A DNA stretch of 64,000 nucleotides from Edaphobacter sp. (lineage in GTDB: Bacteria > Acidobacteriota > Terriglobia > Terriglobales > Acidobacteriaceae). The position numbers were made by a program, and so were the translations under genes. Under the pieces are notes generated by a model, which was not told the DNA's origin, did not search any database, and saw only the letters and a program-made list of their open reading frames with translations. Each line of letters begins with the position of its first letter. Positions within the stretch are counted from its first letter, which is position 1. Below, piece by piece: positions 8,749-16,974 of the stretch. The stretch lies in assembly GCA_025462645.1 (NCBI GenBank), contig JAOAPB010000064.1, positions 124,001 to 188,000 on the forward strand, in the 5' to 3' direction.

Positions 8749-9744
8749 ACGCAATCCATTGAACTCACCAATGTCATTCCACCCATCGCCGCAGCGACAA
8801 CTCGGCCCACATACCTCATGTGTGCGCCAAAGCTCTATGACGTCAGCTATGTCATCAATCCCTGGATGGCCGGCAACATCCACGCCTCCTCCCGGGGCCG
8901 CGCGGCACAGCAGTGGCAAAATCTCTACAAGGCCATCACCGAGGTGGCTGACGTCGAACTCGTAGAACCCCAGCCCGGCTCTCCCGACATGGTCTTCACC
9001 GCCAACGCCGGCCTCGAGCGCAACGGCATCGTCGTCCTCAGCAGCTTCTTCCACTCCGAGCGTCAGGCCGAAGAGCGGCACTTCCGCCGCTGGTTCCACG
9101 ACTCCGGCTACACTGTTCTCGGCATGCCCCGCGAAACACCATTCGAGGGCGAAGGCGACGCCCTCTTCTCCACTGACGGCACCCGCCTCTGGGCCGGCCA
9201 CGGTCCTCGCACCGCTCCCACCAGCCACCCCTATCTCCGCAAAGCCTTGAAGGTCGAGGTCGTCTCTCTCCATCTCATCGACCCACGCTTCTACCACCTC
9301 GACACCTGCTTCGCCCCGCTCCAGGGCGGCTACATCATGTACTACCCCCAGGCCTTCGACGTTACCTCACGCAATAAGATCGAAGCCTTCTATCCATCCA
9401 GCAAGCGAATCATCATCAACGAAGCCGACGCCGTCCGCTTCGCCTGCAACGCCATCAACATCCGCCGCACCATCATCCTCAACGACATCAGCAGGGAACT
9501 GACCACCCAACTCGAATCAAGAGGCTTCCACGTCGTTCAAGTCGCATTAGGCGAATTCCTAAAAGCCGGAGGCGCAGCCAAATGCCTCGTCATGAGGCTA
9601 GACCCCAGGCAATTGCAACGTAAGTCTTTACTGACAGGGAAAACTAGCCGAGACCACTTGCTATGCCTCACCCCACCTGAGCCAATGCCTGCTTCGTCAC
9701 CCTCTGTTTCACAGACTCCAAGCCCTTCCACGGATCCTTCTTGA
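8743..9744 (+). CDS. Arginine dihydrolase-like (ArgZ/DDAH family) hydrolase
   Basis: A 333-aa member of the guanidino-group-modifying superfamily (DDAH/arginine deiminase fold). It resembles the catalytic domain of cyanobacterial ArgZ/AgrE, which turns arginine into ornithine, CO2 and ammonia. Seen: YDVSYVINPWMAGN, PDMVFTANAGL (with the Asn known to matter in ArgZ), FEGEGDALF acidic residues, the catalytic His in FYHLDTC, and the nucleophile Cys in GGAAKC. The family normally ends soon after that Cys. Here about 50 further Pro/Ser-rich residues run into the opposite-strand ligD, so the tail may be a recent read-through. Arginine dihydrolase, dimethylargininase or simple deiminase activity are all possible. 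Confidence 0.8.
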   Translation: MSTQSIELTNVIPPIAAATTRPTYLMCAPKLYDVSYVINPWMAGNIHASSRGRAAQQWQNLYKAITEVADVELVEPQPGSPDMVFTANAGLERNGIVVLSSFFHSERQAEERHFRRWFHDSGYTVLGMPRETPFEGEGDALFSTDGTRLWAGHGPRTAPTSHPYLRKALKVEVVSLHLIDPRFYHLDTCFAPLQGGYIMYYPQAFDVTSRNKIEAFYPSSKRIIINEADAVRFACNAINIRRTIILNDISRELTTQLESRGFHVVQVALGEFLKAGGAAKCLVMRLDPRQLQRKSLLTGKTSRDHLLCLTPPEPMPASSPSVSQTPSPSTDPS

Positions 9745-12460
9745 GCCGCGCCCTCCACTCTGCGAACTCCGCCACGCGAAACACCGGACGCTCCTTCAGC
9801 TTCAACTCCGCCCAACTCAGCGGCATCGAAACCGGCCCTCCCACCCGTGCCCTTGGCGAGTACGGAGCCACCGATGTCGCCCCCCGTTCATTCCGCAGAT
9901 AGTCCAGATAGATCTTTCCTCTTCGGGCCGACTTCGTCATCTTCGTCAGATACAGCGCCGGATTCGCCTTCTCCATCGCCAGCACTACCCGATGGGCAAA
10001 CTCCTTTGCCTCCGGCCACTCCATCTCAGGCTTGATCGGTGCCACGACATGCAATCCCTTGCCCCCGGTCGTCTTTAGAAAACTCTCCAGTCCCATCTTC
10101 TTCAACCGAGCTCGAACCTCTGCAGCCGCATCCGTCAGCACCCCCCACTCCAGCGACTCATCCGGATCGAGGTCGAAGATTAATCGGTCTGGCCGCTCCA
10201 GATCGTCATTCCTCGATCCCCACGGATGAATCTCCAGAACACCCATCTGGCCAAGCCCTGCCAGAGCCTCTGGCGTGTTCAACGTGATGTACGGCTCTAC
10301 CTTTCCATTTTTGTCCGCGACATCCACACTTCCCATCCCGTCTGGGAGCATCGAGGTCACATGCTTCTGGTAGAAGCAGGGCTTCCCCGCGCCATCCGGG
10401 CAGCGCACCAGGCTCACAGGCCTATCCGCAATGTGTGGCAACATCCACTCCGCCACGGCCCAGTAGTAGTCCGCCAGCATCTGCTTCGTCATTCCCGATT
10501 CAACATCCAGCACCTTCTCAGGATGAGTCAGACGAACCGGCGCATGTTCGGTGTCCTCTGTAGCGACCTTCTTCGCCGCCACGCTCCCGCTTGCTTCCAC
10601 ATGATGCGATGCACCCGTCTTCCTGTGCCCAGATCCCTTGGGCTTCGGTGCAGTGACAACATCCTCCCGCACAACCTCGTTGGCGGCCTTGTCCTCCCGC
10701 ACTCCGAGAAACGCCGCCTGCCGTACCAGGTCATCCGCCGTCCATGTGGCAAAGCGAACTTGCACGACCATCTCCGGCTTCACCCACACGGCTGCCCGTT
10801 TCGCATCGCCCGGCAGTCGCGCGAACGGTGTTGTCTTCTGCTTCAGTGCCTCCAGTTTCTCCCGCAGTATTCGATGCGTCTTCTGCGTAAATCCCGTCCC
10901 CGTCCGTCCTGCATAGATCAAGTCGCCGTCTTTGTAGTACCCCAATAGCAAAGCACCCACGCCGCGTATCCCATTCGAAGGCAGGGTGTATCCACCCACC
11001 ACAAACTCTTGCTCATACAGGCACTTCATCTTCAGCCAGTCTCCGCTTCGCCCAGCCGAATACCTCCCCTTTGCCCTCTTCGAAACAATCCCCTCGGCAT
11101 GAAGCTCACAGGCCTTATGAAACAGCTCCTGCCCATCTGTCTTCAGATGCTCGCTCACTCGCAGCAGATCCTCATCCGACCCAGTCAGCACATCCCCCAG
11201 CAGGGCCTTTCGCTCCTCCAGCGGCAGTTCGCGGACATTCCTTCCATCCACATGCAGCAGGTCGAAGCAGAAGTACGTCAACACATGCTTCGCGCCCTCC
11301 TGCATCGACGCCTGGAGATCCGCGAAGTTCGTCGTCCCGTTCGGTGCCAGCACGACCACCTCGCCATCGAGCGTCACCTTATCCACTGCCAGCTTCGAGA
11401 CCTCATTCGCCACCGCGCGCACCCGCGTCGTCCAATCCAGACCCGTCCGCGTCAGCATCTGCACTCCCGCGCCATCCTTCCGCGCCTGCATCCTGTACCC
11501 GTCCAGCTTCAACTCATGCAGCCAGCCCTCACCCGCCGGAGGAGTCACGGAATGCAAGGCCAACTGCGGAGGAAGAAACTCCGGCTGATGCTCCGATGGC
11601 AGTCCCTTCAGCCGCTCAGTCAACTCCCGCGTCTTACTCAATTGCGCGGCTCGCCTGCTCGAGGAAGGGTGTCGCGGAACAATCTCGAACTTCTTCCCAA
11701 CAGCCGATGACCCGGACGACGTCCCAACCTCCTTCGCATCCTGCCGGTACCAAGCCCTCCCCTTGCCGGCAGTATCCTTCGAGTTCCAGACATGGTCCTC
11801 GCTGTGGGCAATCTGCTCGATCGAGCGCCCCGTCACCACCGAGTTCGGCTCTTCCTCCGTCACTGGGGGATCGTCCTTCCCCCGTTCAAACTCATCGTGT
11901 TCCTTGATCAGCAGCCAATTCGGCTTCTTCTCCTTCGCCCACTTCCCACCCATCCGAATCAGCGCCCACTTGCCCTTCATCTTCGTCCCATGCAGAACGA
12001 ACTTAAGACTCCCATCCCGCAGTCCGGCGTCCACATCCGTATGCCCGGCCTGCGGCTCCCACGTCCCCTGATCCCAAAGCATCACGGTCCCGCCGCCATA
12101 TTGCCCGGCAGGAATGATCCCCTCGAACCCCCCATACTCCATCGGGTGGTCCTCCACCTGCACCGCCAGACGCTTATCCCCGGTAAAGTAGCTCGGCCCC
12201 TTCGCGCACGCCCAACTCTTCAGCACCCCATTCCATCCCAGTCTGAAGTCATAGTGCAGATGCGAAGCTGCGTGCTTCTGAATACAAAACGGCAACCCCT
12301 CACCCTTGGTCTTTGCAGAGCCCCCACTAGGCTCAGCCGTAACCTTGAAGTCCCGCATCGAACGATACCGCGCCAACTGCTCGTCTACAGCATTCGCTGC
12401 CGTGTCATCCGGTCTCTTCTTCGCCGCAGCCTTCTTCGCCGTCTTCTTGACCCCAGCCAT
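9668..12460 (-). CDS. ligD: ATP-dependent DNA ligase D (PE-LIG-POL)
   Basis: A 930-aa multifunctional end-joining enzyme. Domains run 3'-phosphoesterase (about residues 35-200, IQKHAASHLHYDFRLGWNG and AGQYGGGTVMLWDQG), then ATP ligase (nucleotidyl Lys in LHELKLDGYR, about residue 320), then primase-type polymerase (about 640-900, with IFDLDPD and TTGGKGLHVV). This order is as in Pseudomonas LigD, not mycobacterial LigD. The N-terminus is Lys/Ala-rich. It lies 27 bp downstream of ku on the same strand, so an operon is likely. Its last 77 bp overlap the 3' end of the convergent arginine dihydrolase gene. Confidence 0.96.
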   Translation of the reverse strand: MAGVKKTAKKAAAKKRPDDTAANAVDEQLARYRSMRDFKVTAEPSGGSAKTKGEGLPFCIQKHAASHLHYDFRLGWNGVLKSWACAKGPSYFTGDKRLAVQVEDHPMEYGGFEGIIPAGQYGGGTVMLWDQGTWEPQAGHTDVDAGLRDGSLKFVLHGTKMKGKWALIRMGGKWAKEKKPNWLLIKEHDEFERGKDDPPVTEEEPNSVVTGRSIEQIAHSEDHVWNSKDTAGKGRAWYRQDAKEVGTSSGSSAVGKKFEIVPRHPSSSRRAAQLSKTRELTERLKGLPSEHQPEFLPPQLALHSVTPPAGEGWLHELKLDGYRMQARKDGAGVQMLTRTGLDWTTRVRAVANEVSKLAVDKVTLDGEVVVLAPNGTTNFADLQASMQEGAKHVLTYFCFDLLHVDGRNVRELPLEERKALLGDVLTGSDEDLLRVSEHLKTDGQELFHKACELHAEGIVSKRAKGRYSAGRSGDWLKMKCLYEQEFVVGGYTLPSNGIRGVGALLLGYYKDGDLIYAGRTGTGFTQKTHRILREKLEALKQKTTPFARLPGDAKRAAVWVKPEMVVQVRFATWTADDLVRQAAFLGVREDKAANEVVREDVVTAPKPKGSGHRKTGASHHVEASGSVAAKKVATEDTEHAPVRLTHPEKVLDVESGMTKQMLADYYWAVAEWMLPHIADRPVSLVRCPDGAGKPCFYQKHVTSMLPDGMGSVDVADKNGKVEPYITLNTPEALAGLGQMGVLEIHPWGSRNDDLERPDRLIFDLDPDESLEWGVLTDAAAEVRARLKKMGLESFLKTTGGKGLHVVAPIKPEMEWPEAKEFAHRVVLAMEKANPALYLTKMTKSARRGKIYLDYLRNERGATSVAPYSPRARVGGPVSMPLSWAELKLKERPVFRVAEFAEWRARLKKDPWKGLESVKQRVTKQALAQVG

Positions 12461-12487
12461 CGCAAACCCCTAGACCCTTTGCTTCAG

Positions 12488-13432
12488 CTATGCAGACTTC
12501 CTCCGTCCAGAAGCGCCCTTCACCAGAGCGATACCCTTCTCTTCAGCCGTCTTTGCTGCTGCCGGGGCCTTCGCCGACGCGGCAGGCTTCTTCTTCCCGG
12601 AAGCAGCTGCCGGTGTAGTCTCACTCCCCACGCTCTTCCGCAGCGCATCCATCAGGTTGATCACCTGCCCGCGTCGTGGGGCAGCCTCCTCATCCTGCGG
12701 TATAGGAGCGTGACGAATCTTCGCCTCCACCAGCTCCTTCACCGCAGTCTCGTATCCATCCTTGAACTTACTCGGATCGAACTTAGCCGCCTTCCGCTTG
12801 ATCAGATCCATCGCCAGTCCCAGCGAGTCCGCATTCACCGCGACCTTCTTGATCTCCTTGAAGTACTCCGCCGGATCGCGCAGCTCCTCCTGATACCGCA
12901 TCGTGTATCCCATCATCCCGCCCAGCTTGTCGTCATCGGTCGCGGTAATGGCGATCACATGCTCGCGCCCGCCAAACGCAATCTTTCCCACAGCCGCCTT
13001 CTTCGTCTTCTGCAGCGCCTTGCGCACCACCGCAAACGCCTCCGCCTGCACATCATCCTCCGGGACGATGAAGTAGGGCTTCTCCAGATACTCGGGATCC
13101 AACTCCTCCACCCCGACAAACTGTGTCACTTCGATCACATGCTTCGATGGAACCCGCAGTTGCTCAAGCTCCTTCGGCTCGATCGTGACGTACTCGCCCT
13201 TGCGGTACTCATACCCCTTCACGATCTCGTCCTTCTCCACCGGATCCGCAGCTTCGCCAGGATTATCCTCGACAGCGCTCGCCAACACCTTCTGGTGTCG
13301 AACTCGCTCGCCCGTCTTCCGGCTTATCTGATGAAAGCGAATCTCACTCTTCGACTCGGTCGCTACAAACAGCTTCACCCCAAACGACACAAGCGATATC
13401 TGAATCTGCCCAGACCAATAAGGACGTGCCAC
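12488..13432 (-). CDS. ku: Non-homologous end joining protein Ku
   Basis: A 314-aa bacterial Ku, which as a dimer binds broken DNA ends and recruits LigD. The family start is clear (ARPYWSGQIQISLVSFGVKL), as are FHQISRKTGERVRHQKV and the core YEYRKGEYVTIEPKELEQL. The C-terminus, after about residue 255, is a Lys/Ala-rich basic tail, common in bacterial Ku and probably DNA-binding. The gene order ku-ligD and the short gap point to one transcript. The 159 bp upstream, before the neighbouring hydratase gene, should hold the promoter, but I see no clear -35/-10 pair. Confidence 0.96.
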   Translation of the reverse strand: MARPYWSGQIQISLVSFGVKLFVATESKSEIRFHQISRKTGERVRHQKVLASAVEDNPGEAADPVEKDEIVKGYEYRKGEYVTIEPKELEQLRVPSKHVIEVTQFVGVEELDPEYLEKPYFIVPEDDVQAEAFAVVRKALQKTKKAAVGKIAFGGREHVIAITATDDDKLGGMMGYTMRYQEELRDPAEYFKEIKKVAVNADSLGLAMDLIKRKAAKFDPSKFKDGYETAVKELVEAKIRHAPIPQDEEAAPRRGQVINLMDALRKSVGSETTPAAASGKKKPAASAKAPAAAKTAEEKGIALVKGASGRRKSA

Positions 13433-13591
13433 GAAAGTACCTCGCTGAGACGGAGAACTCCGCCTGTAACTTGAGATTCCTCACTATAGCCCTAAGATGC
13501 CTAATCTTGCGACGAACTTTACTGTTGGCAAACTCATCAATAACCGCAAAAACACTAGTGATTCCATCATCCAGTTACCGTCAGGCATCCT

Positions 13592-14389
13592 CTAGGCGAA
13601 CCGCAGATAAGCCCGTCCTGCCGTCGAGAACCGCGCCTCCGCAGCCGATCCAGCCGTCGCCAGCGTATTGCCGGTCCAGCTTCCCGTCGTAATCCAGTCG
13701 CCCTTCTTCAACCCCTCCGTCCGGGTCGCGCCCTCATTGGCCAGGTAGGGAAGCAGCCGCAGAAAGTCCCCCGACGTATTCGATCCCGTCCGCTCTACTC
13801 TAACTGTCCCATCGACCGCCAGAGTGACGCTCTCCTTCGTGAAGTCGATGCTCTGCCAGTCCGGCACTGCCTCTCCATAGACGAATCCGCCATGCATCGC
13901 CAGATCCGCAATCGACGTCAGTTTGGAGGCCTGCGCCGGATCGACCAGTGCCGTCTCGAGGACCTCAATCGCCGGGTGGCAGCTCGCAATCGCGGCGATT
14001 ACCTCTTCTCGCGTATAAGGCGTAGCCCTCGGAGGCAGGTCCTTCCCCATCTTGAAGGCGATCTCCGCCTCTAGTCCCCGATACCGATGCGTCAGCCCTC
14101 GCATCTCACATCCACTGCACGAGATCCACGCCGCCGGCATTGGTGCGAACGAAGGCGTCGCGTCCGGCGTAGGGGCTCCGATCTTCCATCCGCCGATCGC
14201 CTCATACGCCCACGACATCCTGTCCTGAACGAAGTATGCCTCTTCCAGATTGTTTGGTCGCAAATCCTCTGGAAGGTCCATGATCGGCTTGCATGTCCTC
14301 CGGGCATCGAGCAACATATCCGCCGCATCCATCAGTTGTCGTTCCTGCGCACTGTTTATCATCCACACAGTTTGCACCAACTCACCCAT
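13592..14389 (-). CDS. 2-keto-4-pentenoate hydratase / FAH-family enzyme
   Basis: About 265 aa of the MhpD/fumarylacetoacetate hydrolase family, which hydrates or decarboxylates 2-oxo-enoic acids from aromatic catabolism. Seen: GGWKIGAPTPDA, RGLEAEIAFKMGKDLP with acidic metal ligands, HPAIEVLETAL, and KKGDWITTGSWTG near the end. The frame extends to 14701 but would then overlap msrP, so a start at 14389 or 14362 is preferred; neither has a strong ribosome site. No other meta-cleavage genes are nearby, so the substrate is unknown. Confidence 0.8.
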   Translation of the reverse strand: MGELVQTVWMINSAQERQLMDAADMLLDARRTCKPIMDLPEDLRPNNLEEAYFVQDRMSWAYEAIGGWKIGAPTPDATPSFAPMPAAWISCSGCEMRGLTHRYRGLEAEIAFKMGKDLPPRATPYTREEVIAAIASCHPAIEVLETALVDPAQASKLTSIADLAMHGGFVYGEAVPDWQSIDFTKESVTLAVDGTVRVERTGSNTSGDFLRLLPYLANEGATRTEGLKKGDWITTGSWTGNTLATAGSAAEARFSTAGRAYLRFA

Positions 14390-14515
14390 CTCTGTCTCGC
14401 CACAATCCTTCAGCACTTGCCCATCCAATTCCCACGCAGCGGCGTAATGTAACCAGTAGCACCCCAACCGAGTCTTATAGACAGCCTCGGCCGCAGGAAA
14501 GGGAACCACGCCACC

Positions 14516-15505
14516 ATGCTCGTCCGCAAGTCTGCCAGCTTCGACTCCACCCTCCGCTCCTCCGACATCACCCCTAAGGACGCCGCAGAGAAATATCAAC
14601 AGGACCGTCGTCGCTTCCTCACCAGAGCCGCCGCCCTCGGCGCAGGCGCCCTCACCGCTACGCATCTGCCGTCCCTGCTGAACCCATCGCAGACCGTCCA
14701 CGCCGCCGACAAGCTACAGGCGGCCCCCAGCAAATACACCACCACCGAGAATCAAACCCCCTTCAACAAGGCCACCAGCTATAACAACTTCTACGAGTTC
14801 GGCACGGACAAGTCCGACCCCGCCAAACACGCCCAAACCCTTCACACCCGTCCCTGGACCGTGCAGGTCACCGGCATGGTCAAGAAGCCCCAGACCCTCG
14901 ACATCGAAAACATCATGAAGTACCGTCCCATCGAGAGCCGCCTCTACCGCCATCGCTGCGTCGAGGCCTGGTCCATGGTCATTCCCTGGGACGGCTACTC
15001 CCTCTCCGACTTCATCAACTTCTGCGAGCCTCTCCCCAGCGCGAAGTACGTCCAGTTCACCACCCTGCTCGACCGCAAGCAGATGCCCGACCTCCCCGGA
15101 GGCTACGACTGGCCCTACACCGAAGGCCTCCGCCTCGACGAGGCCATGAACCCCCTCGCCCTGCTCACCTTCGGCTGCTACGGCGAAACCCTTCCCAATC
15201 AAAACGGTGCCCCCATACGCGTCGTCATGCCTTGGAAGTACGGCTTCAAGAACTGCAAGTCCATCGTGAAATTCCACTTCACCGACAAGCAGCCCAAGAC
15301 CACCTGGAACCAGATCAACTCGCAGGAGTACGGCTTCTACTCGAACGTCAATCCGTCCGTGAACCACCCCCGCTGGACTCAGGCCCGCGAGCGCCGCATC
15401 GACAGCTCAGCTTTCCCCAAGACCATTCCCACCCTGCCCTTCAACGGCTACGCCGATCAGGTAGCCAACCTCTACAATGGTATGGACCTCAAGAAGTTTT
15501 ACTAG
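14516..15505 (+). CDS. msrP: Protein-methionine-sulfoxide reductase, molybdopterin subunit MsrP
   Basis: A 329-aa periplasmic molybdoenzyme that repairs oxidised methionines in envelope proteins. The N-terminus has a twin-arginine signal, [15 protein letters not shown], at about residue 31. The molybdenum-ligand Cys is in [11 protein letters not shown], and the family block [19 protein letters not shown] is intact. Length matches YedY/MsrP. The start at 14516 follows GGAAAGGGA. Its heme partner msrQ follows after 133 bp, and the pair is normally co-expressed. Confidence 0.95.
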   Translation: MLVRKSASFDSTLRSSDITPKDAAEKYQQDRRRFLTRAAALGAGALTATHLPSLLNPSQTVHAADKLQAAPSKYTTTENQTPFNKATSYNNFYEFGTDKSDPAKHAQTLHTRPWTVQVTGMVKKPQTLDIENIMKYRPIESRLYRHRCVEAWSMVIPWDGYSLSDFINFCEPLPSAKYVQFTTLLDRKQMPDLPGGYDWPYTEGLRLDEAMNPLALLTFGCYGETLPNQNGAPIRVVMPWKYGFKNCKSIVKFHFTDKQPKTTWNQINSQEYGFYSNVNPSVNHPRWTQARERRIDSSAFPKTIPTLPFNGYADQVANLYNGMDLKKFY

Positions 15506-15638
15506 TAGTAGGTTCACTGACTCACTTATCGTTCCCTCTCCCCAACTTCGTTCTCTTCAGACCTTCACCCTCCAGCACGGAGGCTTCTAACAGAGAACGG
15601 AATATCGAGAACCGAGAACCGAAGACCCAAGCCAGCCC

Positions 15639-16358
15639 ATGTCCAGACGAGCCATCATCACCATCAAAGCCCTGCTCCACGTCCTTTGCCTTATTCCCTT
15701 CGCCTGGCTCCTGCACTTCTACACCTCCGGCGCCCTCGCTCTCAACGCCGACCCCGTCAACTACATCACCCACTTCACCGGCGACTGGGCGATCTATCTC
15801 CTCCTCGCCTCCCTTGCCATCACCCCCCTCCGCCGTCTCTCGCCGAAGATTGCCTGGCTCATCCGTCTCCGCCGCCTCGTAGGTCTCTACGCCTTCTTCT
15901 ACGCGACACTTCACCTGGCCACCTATATCTTTCTCTTCTCCGGCTACGATCTCCCCACTGTCCTGGGCAGCATCCGCGCCGGCCATCCCGGTGTCATTGT
16001 CGCGGAGTGGAAGGTTGTCTGGCCCAATATCCTTGATGACCTCCTCAAGCGCCGCTTCATCCAGGTAGGCTTCTTCGCCTGGGTCATCCTTCTCGCCCTG
16101 GCTGTCACCTCACCGGCCTTCATCATGCGAGCCATAGGAGGCAAGAACTGGCAACGCCTCCACCGTCTTGTCTACGTCGCCGCCGGTGCTGCCGTCATCC
16201 ACTTCTGGTGGCTGGTAAAGACCGGTGTCCGCACCCCTTGGAAGGTCACGGCCGTCCTGACCGTCCTGCTCCTCGCCCGACTCGCATACACCACCCTTAA
16301 ACGCCTGCGCACCCCAGACCAATCTCGCACCCTGACCACCCAGACTACAAAAAGCTGA
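15639..16358 (+). CDS. msrQ: MsrQ heme-binding membrane subunit
   Basis: A 239-aa inner-membrane b-type cytochrome that passes electrons from the quinone pool to MsrP. About six hydrophobic helices are seen, with His residues in YATLHLATYIF and LHRLVYVAAGAAVIHFWW as likely heme ligands. The loop between helices (around SIRAGHPGVIVAEWKVVWP) is longer than in E. coli YedZ. The start at 15639 is the first ATG in frame. The leader contains short GAGAACCG-type repeats (15594-15630). Confidence 0.92.
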   Translation: MSRRAIITIKALLHVLCLIPFAWLLHFYTSGALALNADPVNYITHFTGDWAIYLLLASLAITPLRRLSPKIAWLIRLRRLVGLYAFFYATLHLATYIFLFSGYDLPTVLGSIRAGHPGVIVAEWKVVWPNILDDLLKRRFIQVGFFAWVILLALAVTSPAFIMRAIGGKNWQRLHRLVYVAAGAAVIHFWWLVKTGVRTPWKVTAVLTVLLLARLAYTTLKRLRTPDQSRTLTTQTTKS

Positions 16359-16398
16359 AAACCGATCCACCATTGCAGTTGCCTTTCTGTCTCCGCCA

Positions 16399-16483
16399 AC
16401 GCTTCTGTCTTCGTCTCTGTCTTAGCCCCTGTCTTTGTTGTTGTCTTCGCTCTTGTCCTTGTCTTTGTCGTTGTCTGTTTCCG
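16399..16483. repeat. TTGTC-rich low-complexity tract
   Basis: Imperfect units of the kind CTTTGTCGTTGTC. Read on the minus strand this is GACAACGACAAAGACAAGGAC, close to the 18-bp units at 46021-46126. It sits at the outer side of the composite repeat at 16602-16880, as the related tract does at 46 kb. The next bases (16488-16582) share GGTC/CAACAACAA sequence with 24487-24563. Confidence 0.6.
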
Positions 16484-16601
16484 CTGTCATCCTGACCCTG
16501 AGCTTGTCGAAGGGGAAGGATCCCGAAGGTCTTGATTCGCCACAACCGTCCGGGACCTTTCCAACAACAATTCCACGGCTGTTGTCTGTTCTCTCCCACC
16601 G

Positions 16602-16880
16602 CCCCAAAATCCCTGTCAAGCCCCCAACCCGCCTAACCTCATACAAACAAAGGACATCCGCGTGGCATACTAGTTTCCCCTAATTCGCTACAATCAATAC
16701 AGAATCAAAGGAAGCCCCGGTCAAAAGGCCGGGGCTTTCCCATTAGCACCCGTAACTCCAATCAGGAGACGACTTTGGACGTAACTTATTCAGAATGACG
16801 AATTTACAGGCATCAATGTCTATAAGGCATTGAATAGAAGGAACTTACGCACAAAGTACCCAGGGGGCGTACCCCCCTCC
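16602..16880 (-). repeat. Composite intergenic element, copy A
   Basis: First of four related non-coding elements. On the minus strand, in order: a C/G-rich palindrome with GTAC ends (16856-16880), two TCGTC...GTTAC motifs (about 16760-16810), a GC hairpin (16712-16737), a -10-like box (TACAAT, plus strand 16689-16694), AAACTAGTATGCCAC (16662-16676) and GGGGGCTTGACAGG (16612-16625). Copies D and A are the most alike. It lies between msrQ and the DUF1800 gene. Confidence 0.75.
16712..16737. terminator. Hairpin of element A, terminator-like
   Basis: The stem pairs AAGCCCCGG with CCGGGGCTT, with an 8-nt loop. A-rich bases on one side and T-rich on the other suit bidirectional termination, probably ending msrPQ transcripts. 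The T-run is short. Confidence 0.55.
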
Positions 16881-16974
16881 AAGAGGCATGAAAACACCAC
16901 GAGACGATACGATGCCTGTACACGCAACTTCCCCTATCGAACCAAGGTCTAATCAGGGAGAACGAGGCCCATCC

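Noticed and set aside
11792..13474. 560-aa plus-strand open frame
   Set aside because: Antisense to ligD and ku; Leu/Arg/His-rich with no recognisable domain.
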